Of a stretch of DNA of 46,966 nucleotides, positions 27,097 through 37,337 are shown in pieces (positions within the stretch are counted from its first letter, which is position 1; each line of letters begins with the position of its first letter). A program made the translations under genes and the position numbers. Source of the DNA: Asaia bogorensis (GTDB lineage Bacteria > Pseudomonadota > Alphaproteobacteria > Acetobacterales > Acetobacteraceae). The notes beneath the pieces were generated by a model. That model made no database searches and had not been told where the DNA came from. It saw only the letters and a list, made by a program, of their open reading frames with translations. Location: positions 1 to 46,966 of the forward strand of contig CAMBRC010000025.1 of the NCBI GenBank assembly GCA_945869965.1, written 5' to 3'.

Positions 27097-28092
27097 ATGT
27101 CTGACGTGCTGCTCGAAGTCCGCAATCTGCGGACCCATTTCGATACCGATCGCGGCCTGTTCCGTGCGGTGGACGGCATCAGTTTCGACGTGCGCCGCAA
27201 GCGCACGGTCGGGCTGGTGGGCGAATCCGGGTGCGGCAAATCGGTCACCTCGCTGTCCATCATGGGCCTGGTGCCAAGCCCACCCGGGCGTATTGCCGCC
27301 GATGGCTTGCGCTTCGACGGCCGCGACCTACTCACCATGTCGGCCGATGAGCGCAGGCGCCTGCGCGGCGGGCCGATGTCGATGATCTTCCAGGAGCCGA
27401 TGACCTCGCTCAACCCGGTGCGCACCATCGGTCACCAGATCATCGAGGCAATCCGCGCCCATACCGACCTGTCCGCGGCCGCGGCGCGTGATCGTGCGAT
27501 CGAGGTGCTGGACCTGGTCAAGATCCCCGCCCCTGCCAGCCGAGTGGACGAATACCCGCATCGCCTGTCGGGCGGTATGCGCCAACGCGTGATGATTGCC
27601 ATGGCACTGGCCTGCGACCCCGCGCTGTTGATCGCCGACGAGCCGACCACGGCGCTGGACGTCACGATCCAGGCGCAGATCCTCGATCTGTTGGCCGGGC
27701 TGCAACAGCGCCTCGGCATGGCCATCCTGATCATCACCCACGACCTCGGGGTCATCGCTGAGATCGCCGACGAGGTGATCGTGATGTACGCAGGCAAGAT
27801 CGTCGAAAGCGCCCCGGTGCGCGATATTTTCGCCGATCCGCAGCATCCCTACACCATCGGCCTGCTCGGCTCGATCCCGCGCTTGGGCGAATATCGCGAG
27901 CGCCTGTCGACCATCGAAGGCACGGTGCCCAGCCCGGCGAACCAGCCGAAAGGCTGCCGGTTCTCGCCGCGCTGCCCGTTCGCCGACGCGCGCTGCCGCG
28001 ACGAGCCGCCGCCATTGCGCACGCTGGGGGAGGGTCATCAGGTCGCATGTTGGAAGGCACCGGTTGAAGATTTCGCGAGGGCCGCGGCATGA
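27097..28092 (+). CDS. Peptide-type ABC transporter ATPase (DppD-like)
   Basis: 331 residues, cytoplasmic. Walker [12 protein letters not shown] (about 45-55), Q-loop in [12 protein letters not shown], signature [12 protein letters not shown], Walker [15 protein letters not shown]-loop ITHD. The C-terminal oligopeptide-transporter tail is [18 protein letters not shown] at 27097 follows CGGGAG. It pairs with the DppF-like product and overlaps its gene by 4 nt. Confidence 0.96.
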   Translation: MSDVLLEVRNLRTHFDTDRGLFRAVDGISFDVRRKRTVGLVGESGCGKSVTSLSIMGLVPSPPGRIAADGLRFDGRDLLTMSADERRRLRGGPMSMIFQEPMTSLNPVRTIGHQIIEAIRAHTDLSAAAARDRAIEVLDLVKIPAPASRVDEYPHRLSGGMRQRVMIAMALACDPALLIADEPTTALDVTIQAQILDLLAGLQQRLGMAILIITHDLGVIAEIADEVIVMYAGKIVESAPVRDIFADPQHPYTIGLLGSIPRLGEYRERLSTIEGTVPSPANQPKGCRFSPRCPFADARCRDEPPPLRTLGEGHQVACWKAPVEDFARAAA

Positions 28093-29216
28093 ACGGCGCA
28101 ACACCTGGCGCAGCCGCCAGCGGCAGCACGGATGCGATCCAGACGCCCGTGCTGGAAGTCGACCGCCTGACCAAGCATTTCCCGATCCGCCGCGGCGTGG
28201 TGCTCAATCGCGTCGTTGGGCAGGTGCGCGCGGTAGACGATGTCAGCTTCAGCGTCGCACGCGGCGAAACCCTGGCACTGGTCGGCGAATCCGGCTGCGG
28301 GAAATCCACCACGGGCCGGCTGATCCTGCGGCTGCTGGAGCCGACCTCCGGCTCGGTCCGCTTCAAGGGCCAGGAGATCGCCGGGCTGGACAAGCAGACG
28401 ATGCGCCGCATGCGCCGCCACCTGCAGATCATCTTCCAGGACCCCTACGCGTCGCTCAACCCGCGCATGACGGTGGGCGAGATGCTGGCCGAGCCGCTCA
28501 AGCTGCACGAGCTGGTCGACAGCGAGGCCGCCAGCGATGCCAGGGTGCGCGAATTGCTCCAGGTCGTCGGCCTGTTGCCCGAACATGCGCGCCGCTACCC
28601 GCACCAGTTCTCCGGCGGTCAGCGCCAACGCCTCGGCATCGCCCGAGCGCTGGCCGTCAGCCCCGACCTGATCGTCTGCGACGAGCCGGTCTCGGCGCTG
28701 GACGTCTCGATCCAGGCCCAGGTGGTCAACCTGTTGCAGAACCTGCAACAGCGTTTCGGGCTGTCCTACCTGTTCATCGCCCACGACCTCGCGGTGGTGA
28801 AGCACATCGCCGACCGGGTGGCGGTCATGTACCTGGGCAAGCTGGTCGAGATCGCCGACAAGCGCACGCTGTTTGCCAATCCGCGGCATCCCTATACCCA
28901 GGCGCTGTTGTCGGCGATCCCCAAGCCCGACCCGACCCTGGCGCGCACCCGCATCCTGTTGCCTGGCGACGTGCCCAGCCCGCTGGCGCCGCCCACCGGC
29001 TGCCGCTTCCACACCCGCTGCGCCCACGCCCAGCCGCGCTGCAGCCAGGAAGAGCCGGCCCTCCGCTCGGCCGGCGACGGTCAACAGGTCGCCTGCCACT
29101 TCTTCGAACAACTGCCGCCGCCGCCTGACCTCGGCATTGCGGGCGGAATGGCTGACGGGAAGCTGGCCGAGCGGTTAGCGCTATTCGAAGCGGCCAAGCA
29201 GGAGGCGAGCGCCTAG
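28089..29216 (+). CDS. Peptide-type ABC transporter ATPase (DppF-like)
   Basis: 375 residues. The start overlaps the DppD-like stop as ATGA. Walker [13 protein letters not shown]-loop [14 protein letters not shown], signature [12 protein letters not shown], Walker [15 protein letters not shown]-loop IAHD, and the C-terminal [15 protein letters not shown] tail. Last gene of the rightward operon. As the leftward operon (14741-20113) has permeases but no ATPase, this pair may serve both; that is inference. Confidence 0.96.
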   Translation: MNGATPGAAASGSTDAIQTPVLEVDRLTKHFPIRRGVVLNRVVGQVRAVDDVSFSVARGETLALVGESGCGKSTTGRLILRLLEPTSGSVRFKGQEIAGLDKQTMRRMRRHLQIIFQDPYASLNPRMTVGEMLAEPLKLHELVDSEAASDARVRELLQVVGLLPEHARRYPHQFSGGQRQRLGIARALAVSPDLIVCDEPVSALDVSIQAQVVNLLQNLQQRFGLSYLFIAHDLAVVKHIADRVAVMYLGKLVEIADKRTLFANPRHPYTQALLSAIPKPDPTLARTRILLPGDVPSPLAPPTGCRFHTRCAHAQPRCSQEEPALRSAGDGQQVACHFFEQLPPPPDLGIAGGMADGKLAERLALFEAAKQEASA

Positions 29217-29245
29217 AGCCGGGGCGACCAAGCCGCCTCGGTGGG

Positions 29246-32200
29246 TCAGGTCAGCCGGCTGATGTAAAGATAGGGGCTGGCGAGATCAATCGATCCAAAC
29301 GTCAGCTCCAACTTGCGGCTCGTTAGATCGGCGTTGCTGAACCCCGCCAGGGTCAGCAATGCGTTGGGCTTGCCGGGGGCCGTCGCAAACATGGTCAATC
29401 CAGTGAACCCCGGCGTGCCGAGATCGTTGAGCCACTGGATGGTGAAGCCCTCCTGGGTTACCCCCCACACGGTGGCCGAGTCGCCCTGACCGAAACCTAC
29501 CACCGTGCTCCAGATATCGGTCGTCGCGCCGCGAGTATCGAGGAAGAAGGTATCCTCGCCAGCCGCTCCGGTGAGGAAGTTCGACCCGGTGCCGCCGTCC
29601 AGCACGTTTCGCCCGCCATGGGCGGTCAGCCCGTCGGTGCCGCTGCCCGAGTGGATGAACCAGTTGTCGCCGTTGACGGCGATGTTGAGGTTTGCTGGCG
29701 TCAGCAGAATGAACTCCTTTTCCACCGTCGCGACCGGTCCGGAGTAGAAGCGCGGCAACTCGGCGACTGCAAGCCCGGTTGTGCTGTCGACGACGGCAAG
29801 ATCGACCACTGCATCGTCAGCACCGATGGTGCCGATGGCGGTGCTGCCGGCGAAGGTGACATCCACGGACGCGTCGGCGAGGGTCACGGTGAAAGTCTCG
29901 TGGCCCTCGACCAGCATGTCCCCCGCGACGTCCACCGTGACGGTGTGAACAGTCTCCCCCGGCTGGAACACGACAATGCCCGCGGGCAGTATTCCACCAC
30001 CGAAATCCGTCGCTCCGGCCGGCCGCGGCCCGGAACCGGCAACCGACCATGCGGCGCTGCTGACGCCAGTCGTGTCGCCACGGCGGGTGACCAGGAAGGT
30101 GAACGCCGCTGTCCCCGCATGGCCTTCGAGATTGCTGGCTTCCAGCGCCGCAATCTCCAGCGTGGTCCCATCGTCGTTGGTGATCACGCTCGTGGCGGCG
30201 GCCGTGGCCAGGGCAATGCCGGCCGAGGCGTTGGACAGGGTGACGGTGAAGCCTTGGTCACCTTCAAGCGTGGAGGTCGCCGGCGACCTCCACGGTGAAA
30301 ATCTTGCCGGCCTCGCCATCGGCAAGGGCGAGGCTCCCGGATGGCAAGGCATTGGCCACGAAGTCCGCAGCGGTGGCGGCAGTGAAGCCCACGCCGGTGC
30401 TGCCGGTCACCGCCCAGTCCACACTGGCCGGCCCGACGGGTTGGCCGTTGCGGACGACCGTGAAGGAAAACACGGTGGCCCCCGAATTGCCTTCAGGATG
30501 GCTCGGCGCGCCGGCGCTGATCGATAGCGAGGCACTGGTGGTATCGTCGTCCGGGATCGCGCCGACCGCGCGGGCGCCGGCAATATTGACGCCACCCGGG
30601 GCGTCAACCAGCGTCACGGCGTAGCTCTCGTTCGGCTCGCTCGCCAGGTCGCCGGCGATGGTGAAGCTGATGGTCTGCTGCGTCTGGCCATCCGCGAAGA
30701 CGGCCAGGCCGCCCGGCAGCACACCGCCCACGAAATCATCCGCCGTGGCGGCCATGGTGCCGGCCAGTGCCTCGCCGGTGACCCCCCATCGGGCAAAGGC
30801 CGGGCCCACGCTGCTGCCGCTGCGGGTGACCGTGAAGACATGATTGGCGCCAGCACCCGTTCCCTCGGCCCCGCTTGCCGTCGTTGCCGAGATCGTCAGC
30901 ACGGTGTCGTACTCGGCCGGCGGCGTGCCGGTCAGGATGAAGTCCGCGGCGGTCAGCGTCCGCGCATCGAAACCCGGCATGATGGCAAACAGCGCACCAC
31001 CATCGATACGGAAGATGACACCGGCATCCACCTCGACGCTGAATACGAGGTTCAGTTCCGCCAATCCAACGAGCTTCATGGCGCTGACGTCCAGCCGGTC
31101 CTGCCCGGGCGTGAAGCCGCGAACAATATTGACGCCGAGCCCGATCACGAAGGTATCCGTGCCATCGCCGCCAGTGAGGAAGTTGTCACCCCCGCGGCCG
31201 TCGAGGATATTGCTGCCCACGCCATTGCCAGAGAATATGCTGTCGCTCCCGGCCCCACCGGTCATGTGGTTGTCGCCCGAGCCACCGAATATCGTGTTTT
31301 CGCCATTGCCGCCGAAGAGGTGATTCGTGCCGCCGCCGCCGAACAGGAAGTCGTCGCCTGCCGCGCTGCGCAGCGTGTCGTCGCCGTCGCCGCCCGAAAT
31401 CAGGTTGTTTCCCGCGACACCGACCAGCACATTGTCGCGCGCATCGCCAGCAAGCCAGGCGCCGCCCGCGCCCCCGAGCAAATCGCGCGTCTCCAGATAC
31501 GCGACCAGTTGGCTTAACTGCCCGTCGACCAATACGCGCATATGGTCGGAATGGAGCGTCAAGGTGCGGTCAAGCAACGCGGGAGGGAAGTCCGGCACCT
31601 GTGGCGGCGGGTCGCTCGTCGTAGAGTCGGTCCCGCTGCGCGGCAAGGCGTTCCAGCCCGATATGTCGCTGCCTTGCATGCCGCCAGCGACCCACAACGG
31701 CCCCTGGCCGTCTTTGTGGAACTGGTTGCCATCGAAACTGTTGTCCAGCAGCGATACGCCGGCTTGAATATGGATCGCCGCCGCATAGCGATTGGTTGCC
31801 CAGACCAAGTTGCCGGTCACCACGTTGCCGGTGCTGCCGCCGCGCTCCACCGTCTTTTCGCCGATGAAGATGTCAGCGTACTGAATCACATGCGACCCAC
31901 CGCTGTCGACCAGGTTGCCCCACACCACGTTGCCACGGATAAGGTTGTTGCTGGCGGAAAAGATGCTGATGCCAACACCGTCATTGCCGAAGATCAGGTT
32001 GCCGCTGACCTCGACATCGCTGGTCCAGTGGTCGAGCTGGTTGCCGTTGCCATCCACCGAGCTGCCGTCGCGCTGGAATGCCAGGATATTGTTGCGGACG
32101 GTCAGGTGGTGCACCGACCTGTCGGTGCTCGAATCCGCAAAGGAGTGTACGCCGCTGATGCCAGGAAACCCGGCCAGGCCATTGTTGATCACGGTATTTC

Positions 32201-32746
32201 CGTCGACCACGACGTAACTGCCGTGCAGCAGAATGCCCTGCTGGCCATTGCGATAGATGGTATTGCCGGTGACCAGCGTTTCGGCATCGCCTGGCCGCCG
32301 ACCCCATCGAACGAGATGCCCATGGCGTCGTTGTCGTGGATCAGGTTGTCGGAGAAGACGTTACCGGCAACGGCGTCCCCGACCACCAAAATGCCGACGT
32401 TGCTGCCGTGAATATCGCAGCCCTGGATCAGGCTGGCGGTCGTGCCCCCGATCAGATGGACCGCGGGCACATTGCCGCCGGCAATATCGAGATTCGACAG
32501 CACCACGCCGCTGGTGCCGTTCAGGACAATGCTGCCTTCGATACGGGCGCGGCCGGTGCCGTACGAGCCGATGGTAACTGACTGCGCATCCGGACCAATG
32601 GTAAAACCGGCAGCCACGGTGCCACCGCGTTGCAACGCGATATCACCGTTCCGGAGCGTAAACTCTGACCAGGATGCAAAGGGGTGCCTGCCCGAGCCAT
32701 CACCGCCAGGCGCTGCGTCAGGGTCGATATAGACTATGCGGGGCAT
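29246..32746 (-). pseudogene. Secreted beta-helix / RTX / Calx-beta protein, broken by two frameshifts
   Basis: One homologous protein of about 1,165 residues is split over three frames. Frame 1 begins near 32746 (MPRIVYIDPDAAPGGDGSG; a GTG at 32779 is an alternative) and is parallel beta-helix. Near 32290 one base is missing: the text GISFDGVGG continues as DAETLVTGNTIYRNGQQG in the next frame. Frame 2 runs to 30264 with more beta-helix, RTX nonapeptides (GGDGDDTL, GGAGSDSIF, GGDGTDTF) and Calx-beta domains 1-2. Near 30281 one extra base ends the frame; VEVAGD continues as STLEGDQGFTVTL. Frame 3 ends at 29246 with a third Calx-beta domain, more RTX-like repeats and a C-terminal tail. Such proteins are exported by type I secretion. 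The breaks may be real decay or assembly errors. No secretion genes are adjacent. Confidence 0.85.
30269..30294. repeat. Perfect 26-bp palindrome at a frameshift
   Basis: CGTGGAGGTCGCC followed by its exact reverse complement. It lies inside the second Calx-beta domain. Removing one C/G from one arm restores the open frame and makes the palindrome imperfect. Confidence 0.9.
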
Positions 32747-33405
32747 TGCGCCCGGGATTGCCAATGGGTTCTGCGGCACTGCACGGTAGAAAGCACGCGG
32801 GAAACTCCTTGACAGGTTAGCCCTGCCTTCGTGGTCACGGCCCCGCGCAATACGGCTGCCGCATGGTTGGCGGAAGAGAACGTTTTATCCGGACACCGAT
32901 AACGCAAACTCTGACTTGAGTTTTTCCATCAAGTTTCGCCAATCCAGGATTCTATATTGAGAAACTCGGAGTCTACGGCGCACTGGAGGATTTGACTGTA
33001 GGTATCGGATCAATTGTTAGATTCTTTCATCGTCCTCCGGATTCTTCATATCCAATGATGATAATGATATATTATTTGAGTCAATAGCCGTTACATTTTG
33101 TGTTAAAAATTCATTGCGTATTTTAAGCAATTAAGGGGAGATTTTCTGCCCTTCAACGCCCTCAATACGTGCGCGGTATATGGAAAATGCTCTATCTGCG
33201 GCGACAGATCGCCCGCGGCGGCCCATGCGCCGCGCCTAGCGACCACGCCATGTCGCCGGCAATCTAACCTCGTCGTAAAATTCCCGGCGAGCACCAGTGC
33301 CAGTCGCACAGCCGGCCGCGTGGCGTCACGCCGTGTTGTTCAGCCGGCCCGCCACGGCGGCACCGAAGCCACTTCACCCCGCCAACACGCGCTCAGCCGT
33401 GACCG
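32747..33405. other. Non-coding, AT-rich intergenic tract
   Basis: No convincing gene. 32880-33180 is far more AT-rich than the rest of the window (for example AATGATATATTATTTGAG near 33064). It contains a short hairpin, ACTTGA...TCAAGT (about 32914-32933), and GAGGA/AAGGAG-like motifs without a following frame. A 68-codon frame on the minus strand (33103-33309) has no ribosome site or family features. The tract probably holds the promoter of the beta-helix gene and may be acquired DNA. Confidence 0.6.
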
Positions 33406-34581
33406 TCAACCACCGCCTTCATGCGGGCTGAAAATCATGGTCGAGTGGAAGTTCAGGATGCCGCCATTGCCGCTGACCAGGCTGAAGTCGCGGTTGGCGA
33501 CCTGGCGTGCTCCGCCCTGGCCCCGCGCTTGCACGATCGCCTCAGACATCGGCGTGAAGGCCCACATGTAGTAGCCCGAGAGCTGGCCGCCGCCAGTGTT
33601 GGTCGGCAATGCGCCACCCGGCCCGAGCTTGCCGTCGGCAACAAACGGGCCGCCCTCGCCCTTGGCACAGAAGCCGTAATCCTCCAGCGAGACCAGCACC
33701 GTGTAGGTGTAGCAGTCATAGAGCTGGCAGGACCCGATATCGGCCCGCGTGATGCCCGCCATGCGAAACGCCGCCTCGCCGGCGCGCGTGGCGCCGGTCT
33801 CGACGGCGGGATGGCGGGAGGTATCGAGGTTGTCGCCAGGCGCGCATTGGGCATAGCCGAGCACATGCACCGGCGGCTGCCGAAGGTCGCGCGCCCGGTC
33901 CGCGGAGGTGACGATGACCGCCACCGCGCCGTTGGACACCAGGCAGCAATCGAGCAGGCGCAGGGGTTCGGCGATCCAGCGCGAACTGTGATGATCCGCC
34001 ATCGTCATCGGCGCCTTCATCTGCGCCCACGGGCTCATCTGTGCCCATTTCCGCTGACCGACGGCGACAATGCCAAGGTGATCCTCGGAGGTCCCATACA
34101 GGTGCATGTGACGCTGCGCCGCCATGGCGTAGCCGAGATTGGCGCCGAAATCGCCATAGGCGGCCTTGAGCCCGGCCATGCCGCCAAGCGGGAAACGATG
34201 CGGCCCGGAATAGGACTGGCCGGCACCGCGCGACGGGGTGAGCGGGGCATCGGCGTAGACCAGCACGATGGTTTTCGCCAAGCCCTCGCGGATCGCCATG
34301 CAGGCATACTGCATCATGCTGCCGCCGGTGGAACCATAGGCGGTCATGACATTGACCAGGGTCAGGTTCTCGAACCCCAGGATCATCTGGGCGCCCGGAG
34401 TCATGTCATTCGGCAGGTTGGCGTTGATCAGCAGCCCGTCGATATCGCTCTTCTGCAGGCCGGCGTCTTCCAGCGCCAATGCAATCGCCTCGGCGGCGAA
34501 ATCGACGGCCCGGCGGCCATAGATCTTGCCCATCGGCGTGACGCCCAACCCGACGATGGCACCCTTTGAGGAATTGGCCAT
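33406..34581 (-). CDS. Thiolase-family protein (SCP-x/acetyl-CoA acetyltransferase-like)
   Basis: 391 residues from the ATG at 34581, with AGGAGG about 7 nt upstream. Typical of the non-canonical thiolase-like group: IVGLGVTPMGKIYGR at the N-terminus, AYGSTGGSMMQYACMAI where the nucleophile loop lies, SNGAVAVIVTSADRA in the middle, and GGGQLSGYYMW with a terminal NGGILNFHSTMI. The usual CGSG nucleophile segment reads YGSTGGSM, with a cysteine seven residues later (YACMAI), so thiolytic activity is uncertain. Such proteins normally act together with an OB-fold/zinc-ribbon partner, here the gene 13 nt upstream. Cytoplasmic; likely in acyl-CoA metabolism of the imported acid. Confidence 0.9.
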   Translation of the reverse strand: MANSSKGAIVGLGVTPMGKIYGRRAVDFAAEAIALALEDAGLQKSDIDGLLINANLPNDMTPGAQMILGFENLTLVNVMTAYGSTGGSMMQYACMAIREGLAKTIVLVYADAPLTPSRGAGQSYSGPHRFPLGGMAGLKAAYGDFGANLGYAMAAQRHMHLYGTSEDHLGIVAVGQRKWAQMSPWAQMKAPMTMADHHSSRWIAEPLRLLDCCLVSNGAVAVIVTSADRARDLRQPPVHVLGYAQCAPGDNLDTSRHPAVETGATRAGEAAFRMAGITRADIGSCQLYDCYTYTVLVSLEDYGFCAKGEGGPFVADGKLGPGGALPTNTGGGQLSGYYMWAFTPMSEAIVQARGQGGARQVANRDFSLVSGNGGILNFHSTMIFSPHEGGG

Positions 34582-34594
34582 TGCTGCCTCCTGC

Positions 34595-35011
34595 CTATAC
34601 GGCCACGGGACGGAATTTGGGGATGCTGACGCCCATCCCCACATCCTCGAACACGGCTTGCAACTCCATGCCGATACGCAATTGGTCGTTGGCAATGCCG
34701 ATAACGTTGGCGACCATGCGAACCCCTTCCGCCAGGTCGATCTGGGACACGTTATAGGGCACCTCGGCGGCGAAGCCGGGGTTCATCACCTGGTGCATGA
34801 TCGCAAAGGTATACAGGGTGCCGCGCCCGCTGGCCGCCCGCCAGCCAAGCTTGGCCCCCAGGCAATGCGGACAGCGTTCGCGCACCGGAAAGCTCCATTT
34901 GCCGCAGGCGGAGCAGTGCTGGAGCATGAGATGCCCGGCGCGAGCGCCATCGAAGAACGGCGCGCTGATGTCATCCGGCACCGGGACGGGCTTGGCGGCA
35001 CTTTGCGACAT
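34595..35011 (-). CDS. OB-fold / DUF35 zinc-ribbon partner of thiolase
   Basis: 138 residues. The zinc ribbon is CSACGKWSFPVRERCPHC (33-50), followed by the OB-fold strand pattern GRGTLYTFAIMHQ and DLAEGVRMVANVIG, ending FRPVAV. Proteins of this DUF35 family bind acyl-CoA and form complexes with thiolase-like enzymes, here the downstream product. The ATG at 35011 has GGGGAAA upstream. It is 69 nt after the Bug-type binding-protein gene and 13 nt before the thiolase gene, so all three are probably one transcript. Confidence 0.93.
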   Translation of the reverse strand: MSQSAAKPVPVPDDISAPFFDGARAGHLMLQHCSACGKWSFPVRERCPHCLGAKLGWRAASGRGTLYTFAIMHQVMNPGFAAEVPYNVSQIDLAEGVRMVANVIGIANDQLRIGMELQAVFEDVGMGVSIPKFRPVAV

Positions 35012-35080
35012 CGGCGTTTCCCCATTGGCGGACGGCGTATTGATGTTCGCACCGGTCGACCCCGATGGGTAGGCCCCCAG

Positions 35081-36034
35081 TCAGTCGATCTTGAAACCGG
35101 TCCGCTGCACCCAGCCGCGATACGACTCCACCTCTGCCCGCATCTGCGCCAACAACTCCTGCGGGGTTGCGCTGAAGGGAATCCAACCGATCTTGGTCTG
35201 GCGCTCGATGATGTCGGGCTCGGCATTCAGTTCGGCAATGGCGCGGGCGAGCGTGTCGATGATCGGTTGCGGGGTGCCCAGCGGTGCCAGGAAGCCGCCC
35301 CAAACCCTGAGATCGATCGGAAATCCCTGCTCGGCAAAAGTCGGCACATCGGGGAATTCCGGATGCCGGCGATTGCTCAGCACGCCCAGCAACTTCACCG
35401 TGCCCTGGCGCACCTGCGGAAAGAAGATGTTGTCCAGCATGATGTCCAACCGCCCGCCCAGCAGGTCCGGCACGGCTTCGGCACCGGTGCGATACGGCAA
35501 GTGGGTGATATCGACGCCGGCCAACGTCTTGAACGCCTCGCCGCGCAGGTTGGTGGCGCTGCCCGACCCCGGCGAGGAATAGAAGAACTTGCCCGGGTTG
35601 GCGCCGGCCAGGGCCTGCAATTCCTTCAGGTTGTTGACCTTCATGCTGGCCAGCACGCCAAAGCCATAGACCACCTCGCCATACGGCGCGATCGGCACCA
35701 GGTCGGACGCCTTGTACGGCAAGGCACGGATCAGCGGCAGCAGCACCAGCGGGCCATTGGGGCCGCAGTACAGGGTATAGCCATCGGGCGCGGCGCGGGT
35801 GACCGCCTCGGCCCCGATGGCGCCGGCCGCTCCCACGCGGTTTTCCACGATGAACGGCTTGCCGAGCTTGCGCTGAAGCCCTTCGGCCAGGATGCGTGCC
35901 GGCAGGTCGGCGGAACCGCCGGCAGGGTATGGCACGATCAGCCGCACCGGCTTGTCAGGGTAGGCCTGAACGTGACTGGCCATGCCAGCCAGCGTCAGCA
36001 AGGCGATCAACGCGCCGAGCATTGCCTGCATCAT
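35081..36034 (-). CDS. Tripartite tricarboxylate transporter substrate-binding protein (Bug/TctC family)
   Basis: 317 residues from the ATG at 36034, which has GGGGA 9 nt upstream; a GTG at 36043 would leave no spacing. Signal peptide MMQAMLGALIALLTLAG, cleavage after HVQA. Bug-family text: YPDKPVRLIVPYPAGGSADL (28-47), GKPFIVENRVGAAGAIGAEA, then AAPDGYTL and HLPYRTGAEAVPDLLGGRLD. These proteins bind carboxylates in the periplasm. No TctA or TctB membrane gene is in the window, so it would need membrane partners elsewhere. It is the first gene of the thiolase operon, and is divergent from the importer at 36239. Confidence 0.94.
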   Translation of the reverse strand: MMQAMLGALIALLTLAGMASHVQAYPDKPVRLIVPYPAGGSADLPARILAEGLQRKLGKPFIVENRVGAAGAIGAEAVTRAAPDGYTLYCGPNGPLVLLPLIRALPYKASDLVPIAPYGEVVYGFGVLASMKVNNLKELQALAGANPGKFFYSSPGSGSATNLRGEAFKTLAGVDITHLPYRTGAEAVPDLLGGRLDIMLDNIFFPQVRQGTVKLLGVLSNRRHPEFPDVPTFAEQGFPIDLRVWGGFLAPLGTPQPIIDTLARAIAELNAEPDIIERQTKIGWIPFSATPQELLAQMRAEVESYRGWVQRTGFKID

Positions 36035-36238
36035 GGTCGCCACTCCCCAGATGCCGCGTTCTTGCGGGAGGCTCCCGGTGCGCGGCGTCAGGCATCAGTA
36101 CAGCACCTTCGTTGGGGGGCGTGCAATGCGGCCGACGCGGACGCAATCCGGGCTTGGCCTGCGGTGCAGCGGCTGATAGCGTTCGAGTAACAAATACGGG
36201 CGCCACAACCGGCGGCCATCAAGGGTGGGGGCTTACAC

Positions 36239-37321
36239 ATGCGTCGGAGCATTCTGACTCGTTCTGCGGCACTTGGCGCGGCGCTGGCCTGCGTCGGTTG
36301 GCTCATGCCATGGCAGGCCGAGGCCGCCGCCTGTGCCAATCCGCGCCAGATGGACGGCTTCAAGACCTGTGCCGACGTTGCCAAGGCCGAACAGGAAGGT
36401 GCCGTGACGTTCTACACCACGGACCCTGAACCCGGCACCGCACAGGTGATGGCCGAATTCCAGAAGGCGTTCCCCAAGATCAAGCCTGCCTTCATCCGCC
36501 TGCAAGCCGGCAACCTCTATGCCAAGCTGTCGGCCGAGCGCCAGGCGAAGGCCCACCAGGCCGACGTGATGGCGATTTCCGAATACACCTTCGCCACCGA
36601 CCTTCAGAAGAAGGGCGGCTACCTGCAATATGATTCGCCCGAGCTGCCCGCCTATCGCGCCGCATTCAAGAGCAAGCCCGAGGGCTACTGGAACTGGGGC
36701 TCACTGATCGTGGCCGGCATCGCCTACAACCCGAAGCTGGTGCCGCCCGCCGACGTGCCGACCAACTGGGACGATGCCGTGCATCCGCGCTTCAACGGCG
36801 AGCTCAATGTGAAGCTATCCACCTCCGGGCTCCAGCACGGCGTATGGTACCAGTTCCGCAAGATGTACGGCGACGATTTCTGGCAGAAGTTCGGCGAGAT
36901 GAAGCCGCGCGCCTTCGACAGCTATGTCCAGCAGTTCGACCGGATGGTGAACGGCCAGGACAAGATGGTCTATTCCGCGCAGTACTCCGGCTATCTCCAG
37001 TTCAAGGCCAAAGGCGCTGATCTCGGCTTCGTCTTCCCAAAGGATGGCATGTACGCCGGCCAGCAGCTCTACGGCGTGATCGCCGACGCGCCGCACCCAG
37101 AGGCGGGGAAGCTGCTGTTCGACTGGCTGATCGGTGTGCCGGGCCAGATGGCAATCCAGAACGCGCATTTCCTGTCCTCGCCGCGCAGCGACACCCCGCC
37201 GCCTCCCGGTGGGATCAAGACCGGCGACATGAAGCTGATCTTCATCGAGGACTGGGATGATTACCTGAAGTCCCGCCCGGCCTTTACGCGCGAATGGGAC
37301 CGCATGCTGGGCCTGCGCTGA
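36239..37321 (+). CDS. ABC transporter substrate-binding protein (FbpA/FutA-like)
   Basis: 360 residues. Signal peptide MRRSILTRSAALGAALACVG with cleavage after QAEAA. The mature part matches the extracellular solute-binding family of Fe3+, thiamine and putrescine-type systems: EGAVTFYTTDPEPGTAQVMAEF, FQKAFPKIKPAFIRLQAGN, LIVAGIAYNPKLVPPADVP, and FDWLIGVPGQMAIQN. No canonical Tyr-Tyr iron motif is obvious, so iron should not be assumed. It begins with GGGG about 10 nt before the ATG. It is followed 16 nt later by the permease. Confidence 0.9.
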   Translation: MRRSILTRSAALGAALACVGWLMPWQAEAAACANPRQMDGFKTCADVAKAEQEGAVTFYTTDPEPGTAQVMAEFQKAFPKIKPAFIRLQAGNLYAKLSAERQAKAHQADVMAISEYTFATDLQKKGGYLQYDSPELPAYRAAFKSKPEGYWNWGSLIVAGIAYNPKLVPPADVPTNWDDAVHPRFNGELNVKLSTSGLQHGVWYQFRKMYGDDFWQKFGEMKPRAFDSYVQQFDRMVNGQDKMVYSAQYSGYLQFKAKGADLGFVFPKDGMYAGQQLYGVIADAPHPEAGKLLFDWLIGVPGQMAIQNAHFLSSPRSDTPPPPGGIKTGDMKLIFIEDWDDYLKSRPAFTREWDRMLGLR

Positions 37322-37337
37322 CCGCCCGGACAGTCAC

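Noticed and set aside
29817-32411. Plus-strand frames opposite the beta-helix gene
   Set aside because: The minus-strand text has RTX, Calx-beta and beta-helix motifs across all three frames; the plus-strand frames have none.
33103-33309. 68-codon minus-strand frame in the AT-rich tract
   Set aside because: No ribosome site, no family resemblance, and it straddles a sharp composition change.
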